From Enchytraeus crypticus (taxonomy: Eukaryota > Annelida > Clitellata > Enchytraeida > Enchytraeidae): a stretch of 64,000 nt of DNA. This document shows positions 31,540-41,048 of the stretch, one piece after another (the first letter of the stretch is position 1; the number at the start of each line of letters is the position of its first letter). Position numbers and translations under genes: made by a program. The notes below the pieces were generated by a model. It was not told where the DNA came from, made no database searches, and was given only the letters and a program-made list of their open reading frames with translations. The stretch spans positions 464,501 through 528,500 of the forward strand of contig CAJHZI010000521.1 in the NCBI GenBank assembly GCA_905160935.1, read 5' to 3'.

Positions 31540-31776
31540 GTGAAGATAGCTAGATTTAGGAGTACTATAGAACAAAATGATTTTGTAATGGATACTCAAG
31601 AGCTACATTGTTTAATGATGGAATCAATACCAGTGGAAAAACGAGACTCGGTTTTGATTAAAGGAAACAGTTATATGAGAAAGTGGAGAAAGATCTTTGA
31701 CGTAAGTACAGAATCTGATATTGATATGGAACATAAGGCTAAGAACGAGCGAGGGAGAATATGTAAGTGTTATTAA
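31540..31776 (+). CDS. Small hypothetical ORF within Polinton
   Basis: 78 codons starting with GTG; the first internal ATG is at 31588, giving 62 residues (MDTQELHCLMMESIPVEKRD...). Charged, no membrane segment. I recognise no family. It could be the remnant of an element gene or chance. Confidence 0.25.
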   Translation: MKIARFRSTIEQNDFVMDTQELHCLMMESIPVEKRDSVLIKGNSYMRKWRKIFDVSTESDIDMEHKAKNERGRICKCY

Positions 31777-31824
31777 GAGCTCAAAGAGAGTTTGGTTACT
31801 GCAAAAGGAGTAGGGTTTTAGCAG

Positions 31825-31902
31825 TTCAATTATTAAACAACCAGCTGCTTAAGCTAAGTCTCCTTCAATTATTAAACAACAAGCTGCTTAAGCTAAGTCT
31901 CC
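31825..31902. repeat. 39-bp direct tandem duplication
   Basis: Two copies of TCAATTATTAAACAA(C/A)CAGC-type sequence ending AAGCTAAGTCTCCT, differing at one position. Followed by the small palindrome GTCTCCTGGAGGAGAC. Confidence 0.85.
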
Positions 31903-32310
31903 TGGAGGAGACCTAGCTGAAGCAGCCGTCGATCTAGCTGTGATTTTAACTTTAGTGTTTTCCAGCGGTTCAGTTATTATAAAGCTCCAGCTGCACAGCT
32001 TGTAGGGTACAGCAGTCCTTTTAGGGGAGACTAGTAAACAAAATGAGCTGCAGCTGCGTGATACTGAGTCGGCTGTCAGTAATTATGCGAAACCCTATAT
32101 AAGATCCATAACATGACGGGCATCACGTGTAAAATGAAATTTAAAAAGTGAGTAAATGACTCCATATTGAAAATTCGTATAATGAAATCAATAGAATAAT
32201 CGGAATCTTAAATCAGGTCGTGTCAAAATAAATGAAGTCCATAAAGGACGGGCAGCTTATATCTTTATATGTTTGTAGCCTTAATAAAAATTAGTTATGT
32301 ATAATAAAAA
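31903..32310. other. Polinton, non-coding, possible promoter
   Basis: No ORF. A TATA-like CCTATATAAGATC lies at about 32093-32105, upstream of the membrane-protein gene. Confidence 0.3.
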
Positions 32311-32812
32311 ATGGCAGACATAGTAGATGGTACTTTGCTTTCGAGTAAAGTGAAAGCGTTTTTAACTAGAAAACTTGGAAGAGAGGCAAGCCGTTGTTTA
32401 TAAGCTAAAACGAAAGTGAAAAATTATAAAAACACTTTCCTACACTACCGCGGTAGCTTCGATCGTAATTTCCGAAGTGCTAGCTGCAAATGTTACAGCT
32501 GTTGTAATCCCACCTGTTGCTATAATAGTGTTATCCACTACAAGCGGTATCTTGACAGCCTTCGCCAATAAATTAAATTTTCAAGCTAAAAGTAATAAAT
32601 TAAATGCAGAAATTGAAAAACTAAATAAACTTAATGAAAGATTTTATTTTGTTGTCAGTTGCAACTTAAATCTTACCGAGGCGGCCTATAATCAGATTAT
32701 TTCTGAATTCGCATTAAATTCGTTAATAAATGTATTAACAAATTTCAATATCGTAATTTACGGTGACGCTTACATCACAAATTTTTCTAGCAGAGAACCT
32801 GAAACGTACTGA
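32311..32812 (+). pseudogene. Polinton membrane-segment protein, broken
   Basis: The ATG at 32311 begins MADIVDGTLLSSKVKAFLTR and stops at 32400; a +1-shifted frame continues with one more stop and then a 111-codon open part (32477-32812). That part has a strongly hydrophobic stretch (NVTAVVIPPVAIIVLSTTSG) followed by a heptad-like helix (ANKLNFQAKSNKLNAEIEKL). Topology: one or two membrane spans and a coiled coil. I recognise no family. Its 3' end overlaps the converging tail-fibre-like gene by 43 bp. Confidence 0.5.
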
Positions 32813-33726
32813 AATCCTAAATCAACAAACATTAAATGTTTTTCTAATATCAATTCCAAGTCTAAATTCTTTCGATCTGGGTCTAGATCTCTTACAAGTT
32901 TTGAAATAAATCGCCTAATCTTTAATAAAGGTGTGCCCTCTTGAGGTGTTGCTATTAATTTAGCACGAAATAGATACATTTTCAAATCAACAAGCACATT
33001 TCTCGGTAGTTCTTCAATTACTGAAATAAGGAAATATTTAAAATCAGCCGCGTATATTGAAAGAACGTCAGAATGTATTTCTTCACTATCATATAATTTA
33101 CTATATTTTAAGGTAAGATTTTCCAAATGATTGTATCTCCTAAGAAATATTTCACTGTATTTAATTCGTAGGCCTTGTTCTCTGGAATATTTTGATATAA
33201 TGATTAATACATTTGAACAAATAACCATTAATTTCTTCAAACCAACATTATCTTTCATGCTCGCAATCCGATGATACTTTTTGTTTATCGCATCATATTT
33301 TTCACTTGCGAAACCGACATTAAAAATTAAATTATGCTTCATATCTAAATCTCCGTTCATTGATCCACCATTCACACTAAGTTTCGTATCAATATTGTTC
33401 TTTAATGCCATGTCATTAGCAACTACGTTTTGTTCTACTTCTTTCAAGATGTCTACTCTCAAATGTTCACCAGATTCGTTAACGTAACGATCGCAGTACC
33501 CCTTTGTGATGACCTCCGCATCGGTTTCTGGAGGGTGTTTAACATTTAACATTCTATTGTTGCTCATATTAATGTCTCCAGTTATTTCTCCTGCAGTTTT
33601 GTCTACTTCAATACTGTCGAGTTTATCAACAAGCTTGACAATAGGCCTGAAAACCGTGTCTACATGCTCCATCAAATCGTCAGTTGTTAAGTGTGATTTT
33701 CCACCGGTTTTCGATACTGTACTCAT
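32770..33726 (-). CDS. Polinton protein with phage tail-fibre-like repeats, intact
   Basis: 318 codons, unbroken from the ATG at 33726. Residues about 45-75 (GDINMSNNRMLNVKHPPETD...ITKGYCD) and 122-150 (GDLDMKHNLIFNVGFASEKYDAINKKY) are two copies of the pattern G-D-h-x-M-x-x-N-x-h-x-N-V ... D-A-x-x-K-x-Y. This is the motif of bacteriophage tail-fibre and collar proteins that build trimeric beta structures. The N-terminal 40 residues are helical and the C-terminal 160 residues are helical with DLGFQYVSGSL at the end. Inferred role: fibre or attachment protein of an element virion. It is transcribed opposite to the flanking capsid-type genes and stays open while most neighbours are broken. Confidence 0.65.
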   Translation of the reverse strand: MSTVSKTGGKSHLTTDDLMEHVDTVFRPIVKLVDKLDSIEVDKTAGEITGDINMSNNRMLNVKHPPETDAEVITKGYCDRYVNESGEHLRVDILKEVEQNVVANDMALKNNIDTKLSVNGGSMNGDLDMKHNLIFNVGFASEKYDAINKKYHRIASMKDNVGLKKLMVICSNVLIIISKYSREQGLRIKYSEIFLRRYNHLENLTLKYSKLYDSEEIHSDVLSIYAADFKYFLISVIEELPRNVLVDLKMYLFRAKLIATPQEGTPLLKIRRFISKLVRDLDPDRKNLDLELILEKHLMFVDLGFQYVSGSLLEKFVM

Positions 33727-33762
33727 TTTAGCTAATAAAAATTTAAAATTTATATTTAAAAA

Positions 33763-34335
33763 ATGTCAAAGTATACAAACTATGGTCTAACGTTGACTAA
33801 AGATAAACTCCGAAAACTAGAGAGCGCATGCGATCATGATAGAGGGGTTAAAATACGAATATCAAAAAAGAATTTATCGGGTACTACGAATCTTCCTCTA
33901 ACCCAAACTCAAATTAATAAAATAAAAAAGGCTACGTCAGGAATAGAATTGTGTCTGAGTAGAGCACAATTGAAGTACATGAAAAAGAATGGAGGATTCC
34001 TGCCGCTGTTGGCAGCAGCATTCCCAGCCATCGTGGGAGCAAGAGGTGGTTTGGCAGGTGGTATTAGCTCGGCAGTAAATTCGACTAGACAGACAAATGA
34101 ATTGAAGAGACATAGTCAAGAATTGGAAAACATAACCAAGCAACAACTAGGCGCAGGCTTAATCGGTGACGCAATAGCTCCAATCCCCGTTGTGGATAAA
34201 ACGCTATCAAATGCATTGAATAAATTTGGACTCGGTGGATGTGTCAAGAATTTGGAAGCAGCTCAGTGGGGTAATGGATTATGTCTACATAGAAGGGGGT
34301 CAGGTCTTTCTTTAGCGAGACAGGGAGAGGCATAA
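33763..34335 (+). CDS. Polinton virion protein candidate with hydrophobic Gly-rich segment
   Basis: 190 codons, intact. The N-terminal half has two short repeats of the form LTxTQINKIKKATSG / LSRAQLKYMKKNGG. A hydrophobic glycine/alanine-rich segment follows (GGFLPLLAAAFPAIVGARGG, about residues 77-100), then GLAGGISSAVN. This architecture recurs in Polintons and adintovirus-like genomes next to the protease and is thought to be a membrane-active minor virion component comparable to adenoviral pVI/pX; that assignment is from context, not catalytic motifs. It overlaps the start of the protease gene by about 55 bp. Confidence 0.6.
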   Translation: MSKYTNYGLTLTKDKLRKLESACDHDRGVKIRISKKNLSGTTNLPLTQTQINKIKKATSGIELCLSRAQLKYMKKNGGFLPLLAAAFPAIVGARGGLAGGISSAVNSTRQTNELKRHSQELENITKQQLGAGLIGDAIAPIPVVDKTLSNALNKFGLGGCVKNLEAAQWGNGLCLHRRGSGLSLARQGEA

Positions 34336-34781
34336 ACTTCCGCCAATTTCTAAAATCGTTTAAAACCATTAAACCGCTAAGTAATTTTGATATAATCGAA
34401 AAATGCAAAGAATTGAAAATTAAACATTTTAATGGTGTTTTAATGCTTGATGAATTGAAAGGATCATTTAATAATAACGCATGTCTAATTCTTAATATTG
34501 ACGACAGCTCCGGAGACGGAACACATTGGACATGCGTCTACAGCAAAGGTGGCAAATGTTTATATTTTGACAGCTACGGTTTTGTCCCTCCTTTAGAAGT
34601 TTAGCGTTATTGTAAAGGAAAAGAAAATTATTACAACTCATTCAAAATTCAAGCACCGAACAAAGTCATTACGAACGAAGTCTGCGGTCATTACTGCATT
34701 TACGTGCTTTATAAGCATAATAATGGATCTAAATTTACCGATATATTAAATGAATTATACGAGAGAAACAATTTAAAATAA
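34281..34781 (+). pseudogene. Polinton adenain-like cysteine protease, two in-frame stops
   Basis: The frame starts at an ATG at 34281 but meets TAG at 34290 and again at 34602-34604; otherwise open to 34781. Visible motifs: GVLMLDELKG, DGTHWTCVY with the catalytic His, CLYFDSYGFVPP, and CGHYCIYVLY with the catalytic Cys. These match the C5/ULP1-type protease of adenoviruses and Polintons, which matures capsid proteins. It lies between the candidate membrane protein and the ATPase, the usual Polinton position. Confidence 0.88.
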
Positions 34782-34792
34782 TAACTAATACA

Positions 34793-35528
34793 TAAGAATA
34801 GTAGACTCGGGTATTGATTATTCAAAAAAGTATCAGGAAATAATTGGTACAAGCTATGAAAAGAAACATCACGACATATTTCCTACACATATAAGAATGA
34901 TAATAGCAGGCAGTAGTGGATGTGGTAAAACTAAGTTAATGATGGTTTTTATAATGGGCAAATTTGTGTATTACAACAAATATAATGGTATACACAACGA
35001 CGCCATATCAAGACGCATACGAATATCTTAGACTTTGTAATGATGAATCAAAAAAGTAATTTAAAACAAATAATGATATTGTTACTTTTCACAATCCTGA
35101 CGAGGAAATTGTTCACCCATCTCAACTCGATAGTAATAAGACTCACGTTGTAATTTTTGATGACGTTATGAATGAAGATCAGAAAGTCATGACTGATTAT
35201 TTTTATCAAGGTAGACACCATAATGTAAATGTATCCTACCTATGTCAGAGCGTACATCAACTGAAGAAGCATGGCATACGTCAAAATGCAAATATTTTTA
35301 TATTGTTTCATCAAGATGAGTAGTTCGCTTAAATATTTCTATGATACACACGTAAGCGGGGATATGACGTTTCAAGAGTTTAAAAAAGTATGTAAGGAAG
35401 CGTGGACAAGAAAGCATGGATATATTGTAATAAATCTTTGGGAAAAACATGAATGTGGTCGCTATATTTTAAATTACAATGTAATTTACATACCTGAACA
35501 GTACTTAAAAATACATAATAATACCTAA
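34793..35528 (+). pseudogene. Polinton FtsK/HerA-type packaging ATPase, frameshifted
   Basis: Walker A reads MIIAGSSGCGKTKLM (about 34900-34945). The frame is lost after about 90 codons and recovered as THVVIFDDVMNEDQK (Walker B) followed by YFYQGRHHNVNVSYLCQSVH, then shifts again near 35310 into the C-terminal SSLKYFYDTHVSGDM...EQYLK frame that ends at 35528. At least three disruptions and no ATG at the expected start. Known role in the family: translocation of element DNA into capsids. Confidence 0.88.
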
Positions 35529-35641
35529 AATACATAATAATGCATAATAATACCTAAAAGTACATAATAATACATAATAATACATAATAATACATAAAAT
35601 ACCTAATAATACATAATAAACAATTTTATGTGTCTAGTAAA
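35529..35641. repeat. ATACATAAT minisatellite between Polinton genes
   Basis: About ten imperfect units of ATACATAATA(AT)/ATACCTAA, starting within the last ATPase codons. It appears to have expanded in the intergenic gap. Confidence 0.8.
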
Positions 35642-36502
35642 ATGATGAAGGAGTTTGATATTAGCCGGTTTATAAAACCAAGAACGAAGCCAAACAAATG
35701 TTTCGGAATGACATACTTGACAATCAACGGGTATATGAGAGCCAAGCAAAATTATTCAAACCGTTAATTGACACTACGAGAGAAACAGGTAAAACTCTAG
35801 AACAACAGATTGTCGACGATAGACAAAATCTGAACAACGTTTTAGTTCCTTTTACTAACGAATTGATGCGTGCAAATAACCAGAGAGAGGCGATACAGGC
35901 TATGCCATTTTATGATTCGCAAATTCCTGAACGAGGATCCACACCGAAAAAGGATTCTTTAATTAGGCAATTAATTAATTTAGCCAAGAACCTCAATGAA
36001 AGTGATAGAGAGAATCTAGATTTGCTCGACCTGAAGCTTCCACGTGAAGTATACGAAAACAATGAAATAGAAGGAGATTCAAACACATAATAGACGAATA
36101 GGGCAGTTCTTGGGAAATAACAGTAAAAAGAGTGCAGGTGAGAAAATGATTTGCGAGTTTCAACAGAAGACACTGGAAAAGTACAAGAGCATATTGACAA
36201 AGGTAAAAGCGGGGAGCGAGCTTGTCGGCGAAGGATTAAAGAAGAAAAAGAAGAGAAAACTTGTAATGCCTGTCGGTAAACAAAGGCGTGGTAGAGGTAG
36301 GCCTAAAACAGACCAGGTTATAATTTATGAAAGCCCAGATCAATTAGTTCATCTCTTGAATGAAAATCTTGCGGCTCTACGTGCTGGAAACAATGGAGTA
36401 TACAATACGGCAGTTGGTATTTTGAATGAGTTATTAAAAATTAGAACAATCACCAAAGAGGTATATGATATTATATATATAAATAATTTTAAAGTTATAT
36501 AA
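35642..36502 (+). pseudogene. Polinton conserved late protein, frameshifted
   Basis: Three consecutive open pieces in different frames: MKEFDISRFIKPRTK from 35642/35645, then 35698-36090 (130 codons, MFRNDILDNQRVYESQAKLF...), then 36110-36502 (130 codons) ending in a lysine-rich stretch GLKKKKKRKLV, an AT-hook-like KQRRGRGRPK and a helical tail ALRAGNNGVYNTAVGILNEL. The order and spacing suggest one gene with two frameshifts (near 35697 and 36072). The Arg-Gly-Arg-Pro motif suggests DNA binding; proteins of this layout sit next to the penton in other Polintons, function unknown. Confidence 0.55.
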
Positions 36503-36503
36503 A

Positions 36504-37233
36504 ATGAATAAACTAACCCTATCGAGTAGGTCAACAGATTTCACATCTGAATCCTCCAATTACATTGGATGGAGGCAAAAACTACGAAATTGCATTTAAA
36601 AAACTGATAACGTACAATTCGATACCTAACATCACGGAAGCTAACAATGAATTTAAATATTCCACCGACAGCGGAAGTACTTGAAAAATAATCACACTTC
36701 AAAGAGGGGCTTACGAAGTAAGAGATATTAACGCAGCGATTCAGAGGTTAATGCAGGCCAACGGCGATTGGGATGCAATCAATGACAAATATTATATAAA
36801 CATAAATCATTTAATTGTCAAGGCAATTTTGACTATATCACACCAAAAGTTCATGGTTGACTTTGGATTGGAAAAATCGATAGGGCCTACCACTCTAGGC
36901 TTCACCGATGAAAAACTAGCATATGGAATTCAACAATCTCCCAACATAATCAATTTAGAAAAAGTCAATTCAATTCATGTACATCGCGATATAGCCGGTG
37001 GTAGCTACATTAACGGTGAGAAATCTAATGAGATTCATACGTTCACCCAAAGAGTAGATCCAGGCCATAAGATAATAGAGACACCTAATCCTCAATTGGT
37101 ATTTCAACCAATTGTTAAAAAACAAGAAATTCATAGAATAAACCTGCAGTTAACCGATCAAGACATGAAACTTATCGGTATGATGAGTGAACGACTTTCT
37201 ATAGTATTATTGATTAGAGAAAAGTCAAATTAA
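36504..37233 (+). pseudogene. Polinton minor capsid (penton-type) protein, broken 5' part
   Basis: The ATG at 36504 sits in TATATAAAATG. The first ~80 codons are frame-shifted (ITLDGGKNYEIAFKKLITYN is recovered in another frame) with a TGA near 36684. From 36751 the frame is clean for 160 codons with INLEKVNSIHVHRDIAGGSY, a T-Q-R-V-D-P-G-H-K segment and LTDQDMKLI at the end. The block HVHRDIxxGSYxNG...PxGxKIxE is typical of the single-jelly-roll minor capsid protein of Polintons. Expected role: capsid vertices. Confidence 0.75.
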
Positions 37234-37263
37234 AAATAAAAATATATACTGTGTTTATAAAAA

Positions 37264-37554
37264 TGATTGTCAGGGAGAAATTCAATGCGTATAGTTCAAA
37301 ACAAAGTTTATAAGCGGGCGTGGATTAGTTGATACACTAAAAGGTTTCGGTTCGTACGTCTATCATAATAAAGATTTAATTGCAAAGCCAATGTTGGGAG
37401 CAGTGGAAGATACTTTAGCATTTGGAATAAAAGAGGGTAGTAAGGCTCTAATTAGAAAAGCGATGGCTGAAAAACGAGAGACTCTAAATCCTGAATGGAG
37501 ACAAATTTTAGAACGTTTAAAAGGAGGTAATGGAATCAAAAAAATTGTAGTTTA
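37264..37554 (+). pseudogene. Small Polinton ORF upstream of major capsid gene
   Basis: The ATG at 37264 (preceded by TTTATAAAA) opens MIVREKFNAYSSKQSL and stops. The neighbouring frame continues GRGLVDTLKGFGSYVYHNKD to IKKIVV at 37554, about 80 codons with a glycine-rich amphipathic start. It may be a small virion or scaffold-like protein. Position suggests late structural function; no family recognised. Confidence 0.45.
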
Positions 37555-37579
37555 AAAAAATATTTTACTTATATATAAA

Positions 37580-38959
37580 GTGGAAACTCAAGTGCTAAAC
37601 GAAATATTCACTCACCCATCGTCAACAATTGTTGACAATAGCATAGACAGGGTACCATACTCGTCCTTTATTCCACAGACTAAAGCTGGTTTTAATGATA
37701 ACTCTGAAGTTATTCAAATTGATATACCAGCTAGCGATTCATATTACAACATATCCAAGAGCTTTCTTAAAATAAAGGGAAGATTAGTTCGAAATAACAA
37801 TAACACTGCTTACGATAGAACAGCTCAAATAGCTTTGATTAATAATGCCATTCCGTATCTGTTTGACGATATCGAGTATTTTCTAGGAGGAAAGTCGATT
37901 GAAGCATTACATCTTCCAGGACAGACTTCGTCAATGTTGGGTTATCTCTCTTACCCAGATGATTTCAATAGCAGCGCGGGATTGAATCAATGTTGAAGAA
38001 AAGACACAAATGTCGACGCAGTATCCTCCAAATTTAGACAATCTCCAGCAGATGTAGCAGGCGCAGCCATTGTTGCCGATCATTTTACAACGCGAGAAAA
38101 TCCAGATTACAACGAAGGATTTGCGATTCGCCGACAACTACTAATGAACAACGATGCACCAGGCCAATTTTCATTTAACGTTCCATTTTCGCACCTATTT
38201 GCATTTTCCGAATATAATAAAGTACTTTACAATTTGCGACATACGTTGCGACTCAGTAGAGCGGAAAACACATCGGCTATTGACATTGCAAACAATCTAC
38301 TTGAAGGTAAAGTTGTGCTAACGGATATTAGGTGGATGGTGCCAAGAATAACACCATAAGTTGAAACGCTAACTTTACTGCGAGAGATGGTTATAAGTAA
38401 AAAGAAAATTCCAATAAGTTTTAGTTTTAAAAATACCCAGCACACTTCAGTTACACAAAATGTTCGAAAATTTGAATGGATGATCACTAGTCAGAGTGGA
38501 ATTGAAAAGCCTAGATGGATAATTGTGGGATTTCAAACTGACAAATCACGAACACAACAACAGAATCCAGCCGTGTTCGATCACCTTAATTTGACGAGCG
38601 CTTTTGTTGAGTTGAATGATCAGAGATATCCTGCAAATGAACCACGAATAAACTTTGCTACAAATGATTATGTAGATTTCTGCACCATGGCAGATGAATT
38701 TAAAAGAGAATACTATTCATTTAATAATTTAATAGGAGGTACACAGATCGATATGATAAATTACAAAAAGCTATTTCCATTTGTAGTCTTCGATGTAAGG
38801 CATCAGAGTGAAAAAGTCAAAGACAGCGTTATGTGTATGAAACTTAACTTTAAATTTAGTGAAAATGTTCCAGAACATACTCATATATACGTTACAGTAC
38901 TTTCCGATAGAGTGATACACCATACATCCCATGGTCAGACTCCAATAATTATAACTTAA
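37580..38959 (+). pseudogene. Polinton major capsid protein (double jelly roll), two in-frame stops
   Basis: One reading frame of 459 codons interrupted only by TGA at 37994-37996 and TAA at 38357-38359. The expected ATG is GTG at 37580 (context TATATAAAGTGGAAACTC, otherwise like other element starts). Visible blocks include SSFIPQTKAGFNDNSEVIQI, DSYYNISKSFLKIKG, PYLFDDIEYFLGGKSIE, DYNEGFAIRR and YPANEPRINFATNDYVDFC. Length and order match the Polinton major capsid protein, the main shell subunit. The upstream and downstream neighbours (penton, PLA2-like) are the usual ones. Single-base changes account for all three defects. Confidence 0.9.
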
Positions 38960-39012
38960 TAATTATAACTTAATAATTATATCTTAATAATTATAACTTA
39001 ATAATTACATTA
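38955..39012. repeat. AATTATAACTT tandem repeat after capsid gene
   Basis: Five imperfect copies of AATTATAACTTAAT directly after the capsid stop codon. Confidence 0.85.
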
Positions 39013-39036
39013 TAAAATTGTATAATGTAATTTAAC

Positions 39037-39564
39037 ATGTACTGCTTGAAATGTAAAAGGAAAACAGATTCTATACAGACGCAAGAGTGGTTAACTAGCA
39101 ATAATAGAAAACGGCAGAGTGCAGTTTGCAGACTGTGTGGAAGTAGAAAGTCGAGATTCATCTCAGGTCAGGGCGTATTTAATAAGGTGTTATCGGTAGT
39201 TGGAAACACAGTTGGAGAAATACATTTACCTGCCAGACGTGGAGAGTATGTACTCAACGGATCATTTAATAATCTAAACAAGTATTCGTACTGCGGACCA
39301 GGCACAAAGTACGAACAGAGAAATCGCGAAGGCTATCATGGTATCAATGAGTTGGACGGAATGTGTAAATTGCAAGATCAGTTTTATACTGCAAATCCTG
39401 ATACTGCAAGCAGAAGTATAAGCGATAAAGCTTTGGAACATCGATCATACGAAAATGCCAATGACTCAAGATTTGATAGTCCGCAAAGAAATATGGCTCA
39501 GCTACTTTACCATGGCATGAAAAATAAGTTAAAGTTTGGTCTTGGCCAGTCAAAAAACGCATAG
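39037..39564 (+). CDS. Polinton PLA2-like protein with N-terminal zinc ribbon
   Basis: 175 codons, intact. The N-terminus has a CxxC...CxxC zinc ribbon (MYCLKCKRKT and AVCRLCGSRK). The middle YCGPGT ... GINELDGMCKLQDQFY follows the calcium-loop and active-site pattern of parvovirus-type phospholipase A2 (YxGPG and DxxCxxHDxxY), as described in adintovirus-type Polintons, where it would help membrane escape. The active-site His position reads Gln (KLQDQ), so catalysis is probably lost although the ORF is open. It is preceded by short AT repeats and overlaps the start of the integrase region. Confidence 0.78.
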   Translation: MYCLKCKRKTDSIQTQEWLTSNNRKRQSAVCRLCGSRKSRFISGQGVFNKVLSVVGNTVGEIHLPARRGEYVLNGSFNNLNKYSYCGPGTKYEQRNREGYHGINELDGMCKLQDQFYTANPDTASRSISDKALEHRSYENANDSRFDSPQRNMAQLLYHGMKNKLKFGLGQSKNA

Positions 39565-40523
39565 AGGGGTCCAGCGAAGAAAAAGGTTTGAAGCGAAACG
39601 TTGGACCCTTTGAAGATTTGGCATAGGAATTACACAAACCGTTTCGTAGAAAATTTACGAGACGTCAAGCTCATGTGTTTGAAGTTGACGAGATATGGGC
39701 AGCAGACTTAATCGAAATGCAGGAATGGAGTAGAGTTAATAAGGGCTACAGATACATGCTTAACGTCATTGATGTATTTTCCAAGTATGTATGGAGCTTT
39801 CCGTTGAAAGACAAGAGAGGTGAAACAACAACAGAGGCGTTTAAATTAATAGTGTCATCATCTGGAAGACAACCTATGCATTTATGGGTTGATCAGGGTA
39901 AGGAATTTTACAACAAAAACATGGATGATTGGTTAAAGAAACTTGATATTAATAGATACTCTACATTTGGTGAACATAAATCAGCAGTCGTCGAACGATT
40001 CAATAGAAGTATCAAGGAAAAGATGTGGAAAAGATTTACTGCGGAAAATACGAGAAACTGGATTGATATGATTGATGACTTAATTGCAGAGTATAACAAC
40101 ACGAAGCATTCGACCATAAAAATGACTCCCATTGAAGCGAGTAAAACGGAAAACGAAGCATTTATAATTAATAGTAGGAAATATAGAAATCTAGAAATTA
40201 ACGTGAACAAATTTGAGGTGGGTGGCAGAGTTCGAATTAGCCGGATTAAAGCCGCGTTTGAAAAGGGTTTCCTACCAAATTGGTCCGAGGAGGTGTACGT
40301 TGTAGACAAAGTAAAGTATACATCGCCTGTTACGTATATATTGAAGGATCAATCTGGTGAGGTATTGGAGGGAGGTTTCTACACAGAGGAACTTCAGAAA
40401 ACTAATCAAGAATTATATAGAATTGAAAAGATTTTACAAAGGAAAAAGATTAAAGGTGTGGAACACGCCTTGGTTAAATGGGTGGGTTACAGTAAGAAAT
40501 TTAATGAATGGATTCCCGTATAA
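39543..40523 (+). pseudogene. Polinton retroviral-type integrase with chromodomain, one stop
   Basis: A frame open from about 39543 is interrupted by one TAG at 39624-39626, then runs 39627-40523. Integrase core: VDEIWAADLIEMQ (first Asp), LWVDQGKEFYN (second Asp), STFGEHKSAVVERFNRSIKE (Glu), so the DDE triad is complete. C-terminal part: VGGRVRISRIKAAFEKGFLP (SH3-like), then a chromodomain YRIEKILQRKKIKGVEHALV...WVGYSKKFNEWIPV. Known role: insertion of element DNA with a 6-bp duplication, in agreement with the flanks seen here. A functional N-terminus beyond the stop is short or missing. Confidence 0.9.
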
Positions 40524-40617
40524 CATTTGGAAAGTGTTTAAAGAAAGCGTTTGTAAAAATTTCGAAATCTCTATAAATATTAATTTTGATTTAAATAAAT
40601 GTTCTTATATATATAAA

Positions 40618-40950
40618 ATGACAGCTACAAACTCAAACTCGCCAATATTCAAATTTCAAAATCTTAAAATTGGAGATAAATATATTGTAAAGGGATTGAA
40701 ACCTATAAATACAAAATTTGGTAAATCGTATATACTATACGTTGTACAAAATGAGGACGATACCCCTCTACAAATATGGTCTACCAAAAAGATTAATGAA
40801 TATATTACAGAGAAAGAGTTGGAAAAGAATCCTGAAAGATTTGAGTTTACAGTAAGGGAAATCAATTATGGAAAACATAAAGGAATGTTGTATGCAGAGA
40901 TTCATGGTTGCAATACAGATAGCGATGATGCTGGAGTTATCTGGTTGTAA
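40618..40950 (+). CDS. Polinton small conserved protein, OB-fold-like, intact
   Basis: 110 codons from the ATG at 40618 in TATATATAAAATG. The sequence IFKFQNLKIGDKYIVKGLKP, then FGKSYILYVVQNE and LQIWSTKKINEYI alternates short beta-like segments as expected for an OB-type nucleic-acid-binding fold. The fold assignment is from pattern only. Proteins like this occupy the integrase-polymerase gap in several Polintons. It might be a single-strand DNA-binding protein; uncertain. Confidence 0.5.
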   Translation: MTATNSNSPIFKFQNLKIGDKYIVKGLKPINTKFGKSYILYVVQNEDDTPLQIWSTKKINEYITEKELEKNPERFEFTVREINYGKHKGMLYAEIHGCNTDSDDAGVIWL

Positions 40951-41048
40951 AGGAATTATTTCCAAACCAGATGTGGTTTGAAAATATTAATGCATGTGTG
41001 GAATGAAATTATCTTTGACAAAAATTAGCTGTAAAATACGTTTTATAT

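Noticed and set aside
31540..31776. Confident new Polinton gene
   Set aside because: Short, starts with GTG, no family or membrane feature; kept only as a low-confidence ORF.
35529..35641. CRISPR-like array from the ATACATAAT repeats
   Set aside because: Units are about 10-15 bp, contiguous without spacers, A/T only. It is a minisatellite in a eukaryotic element.
37580..38959. Programmed stop-codon readthrough in the capsid gene
   Set aside because: Two different stops plus loss of the ATG, and frameshifts in neighbouring genes, are better explained by decay.
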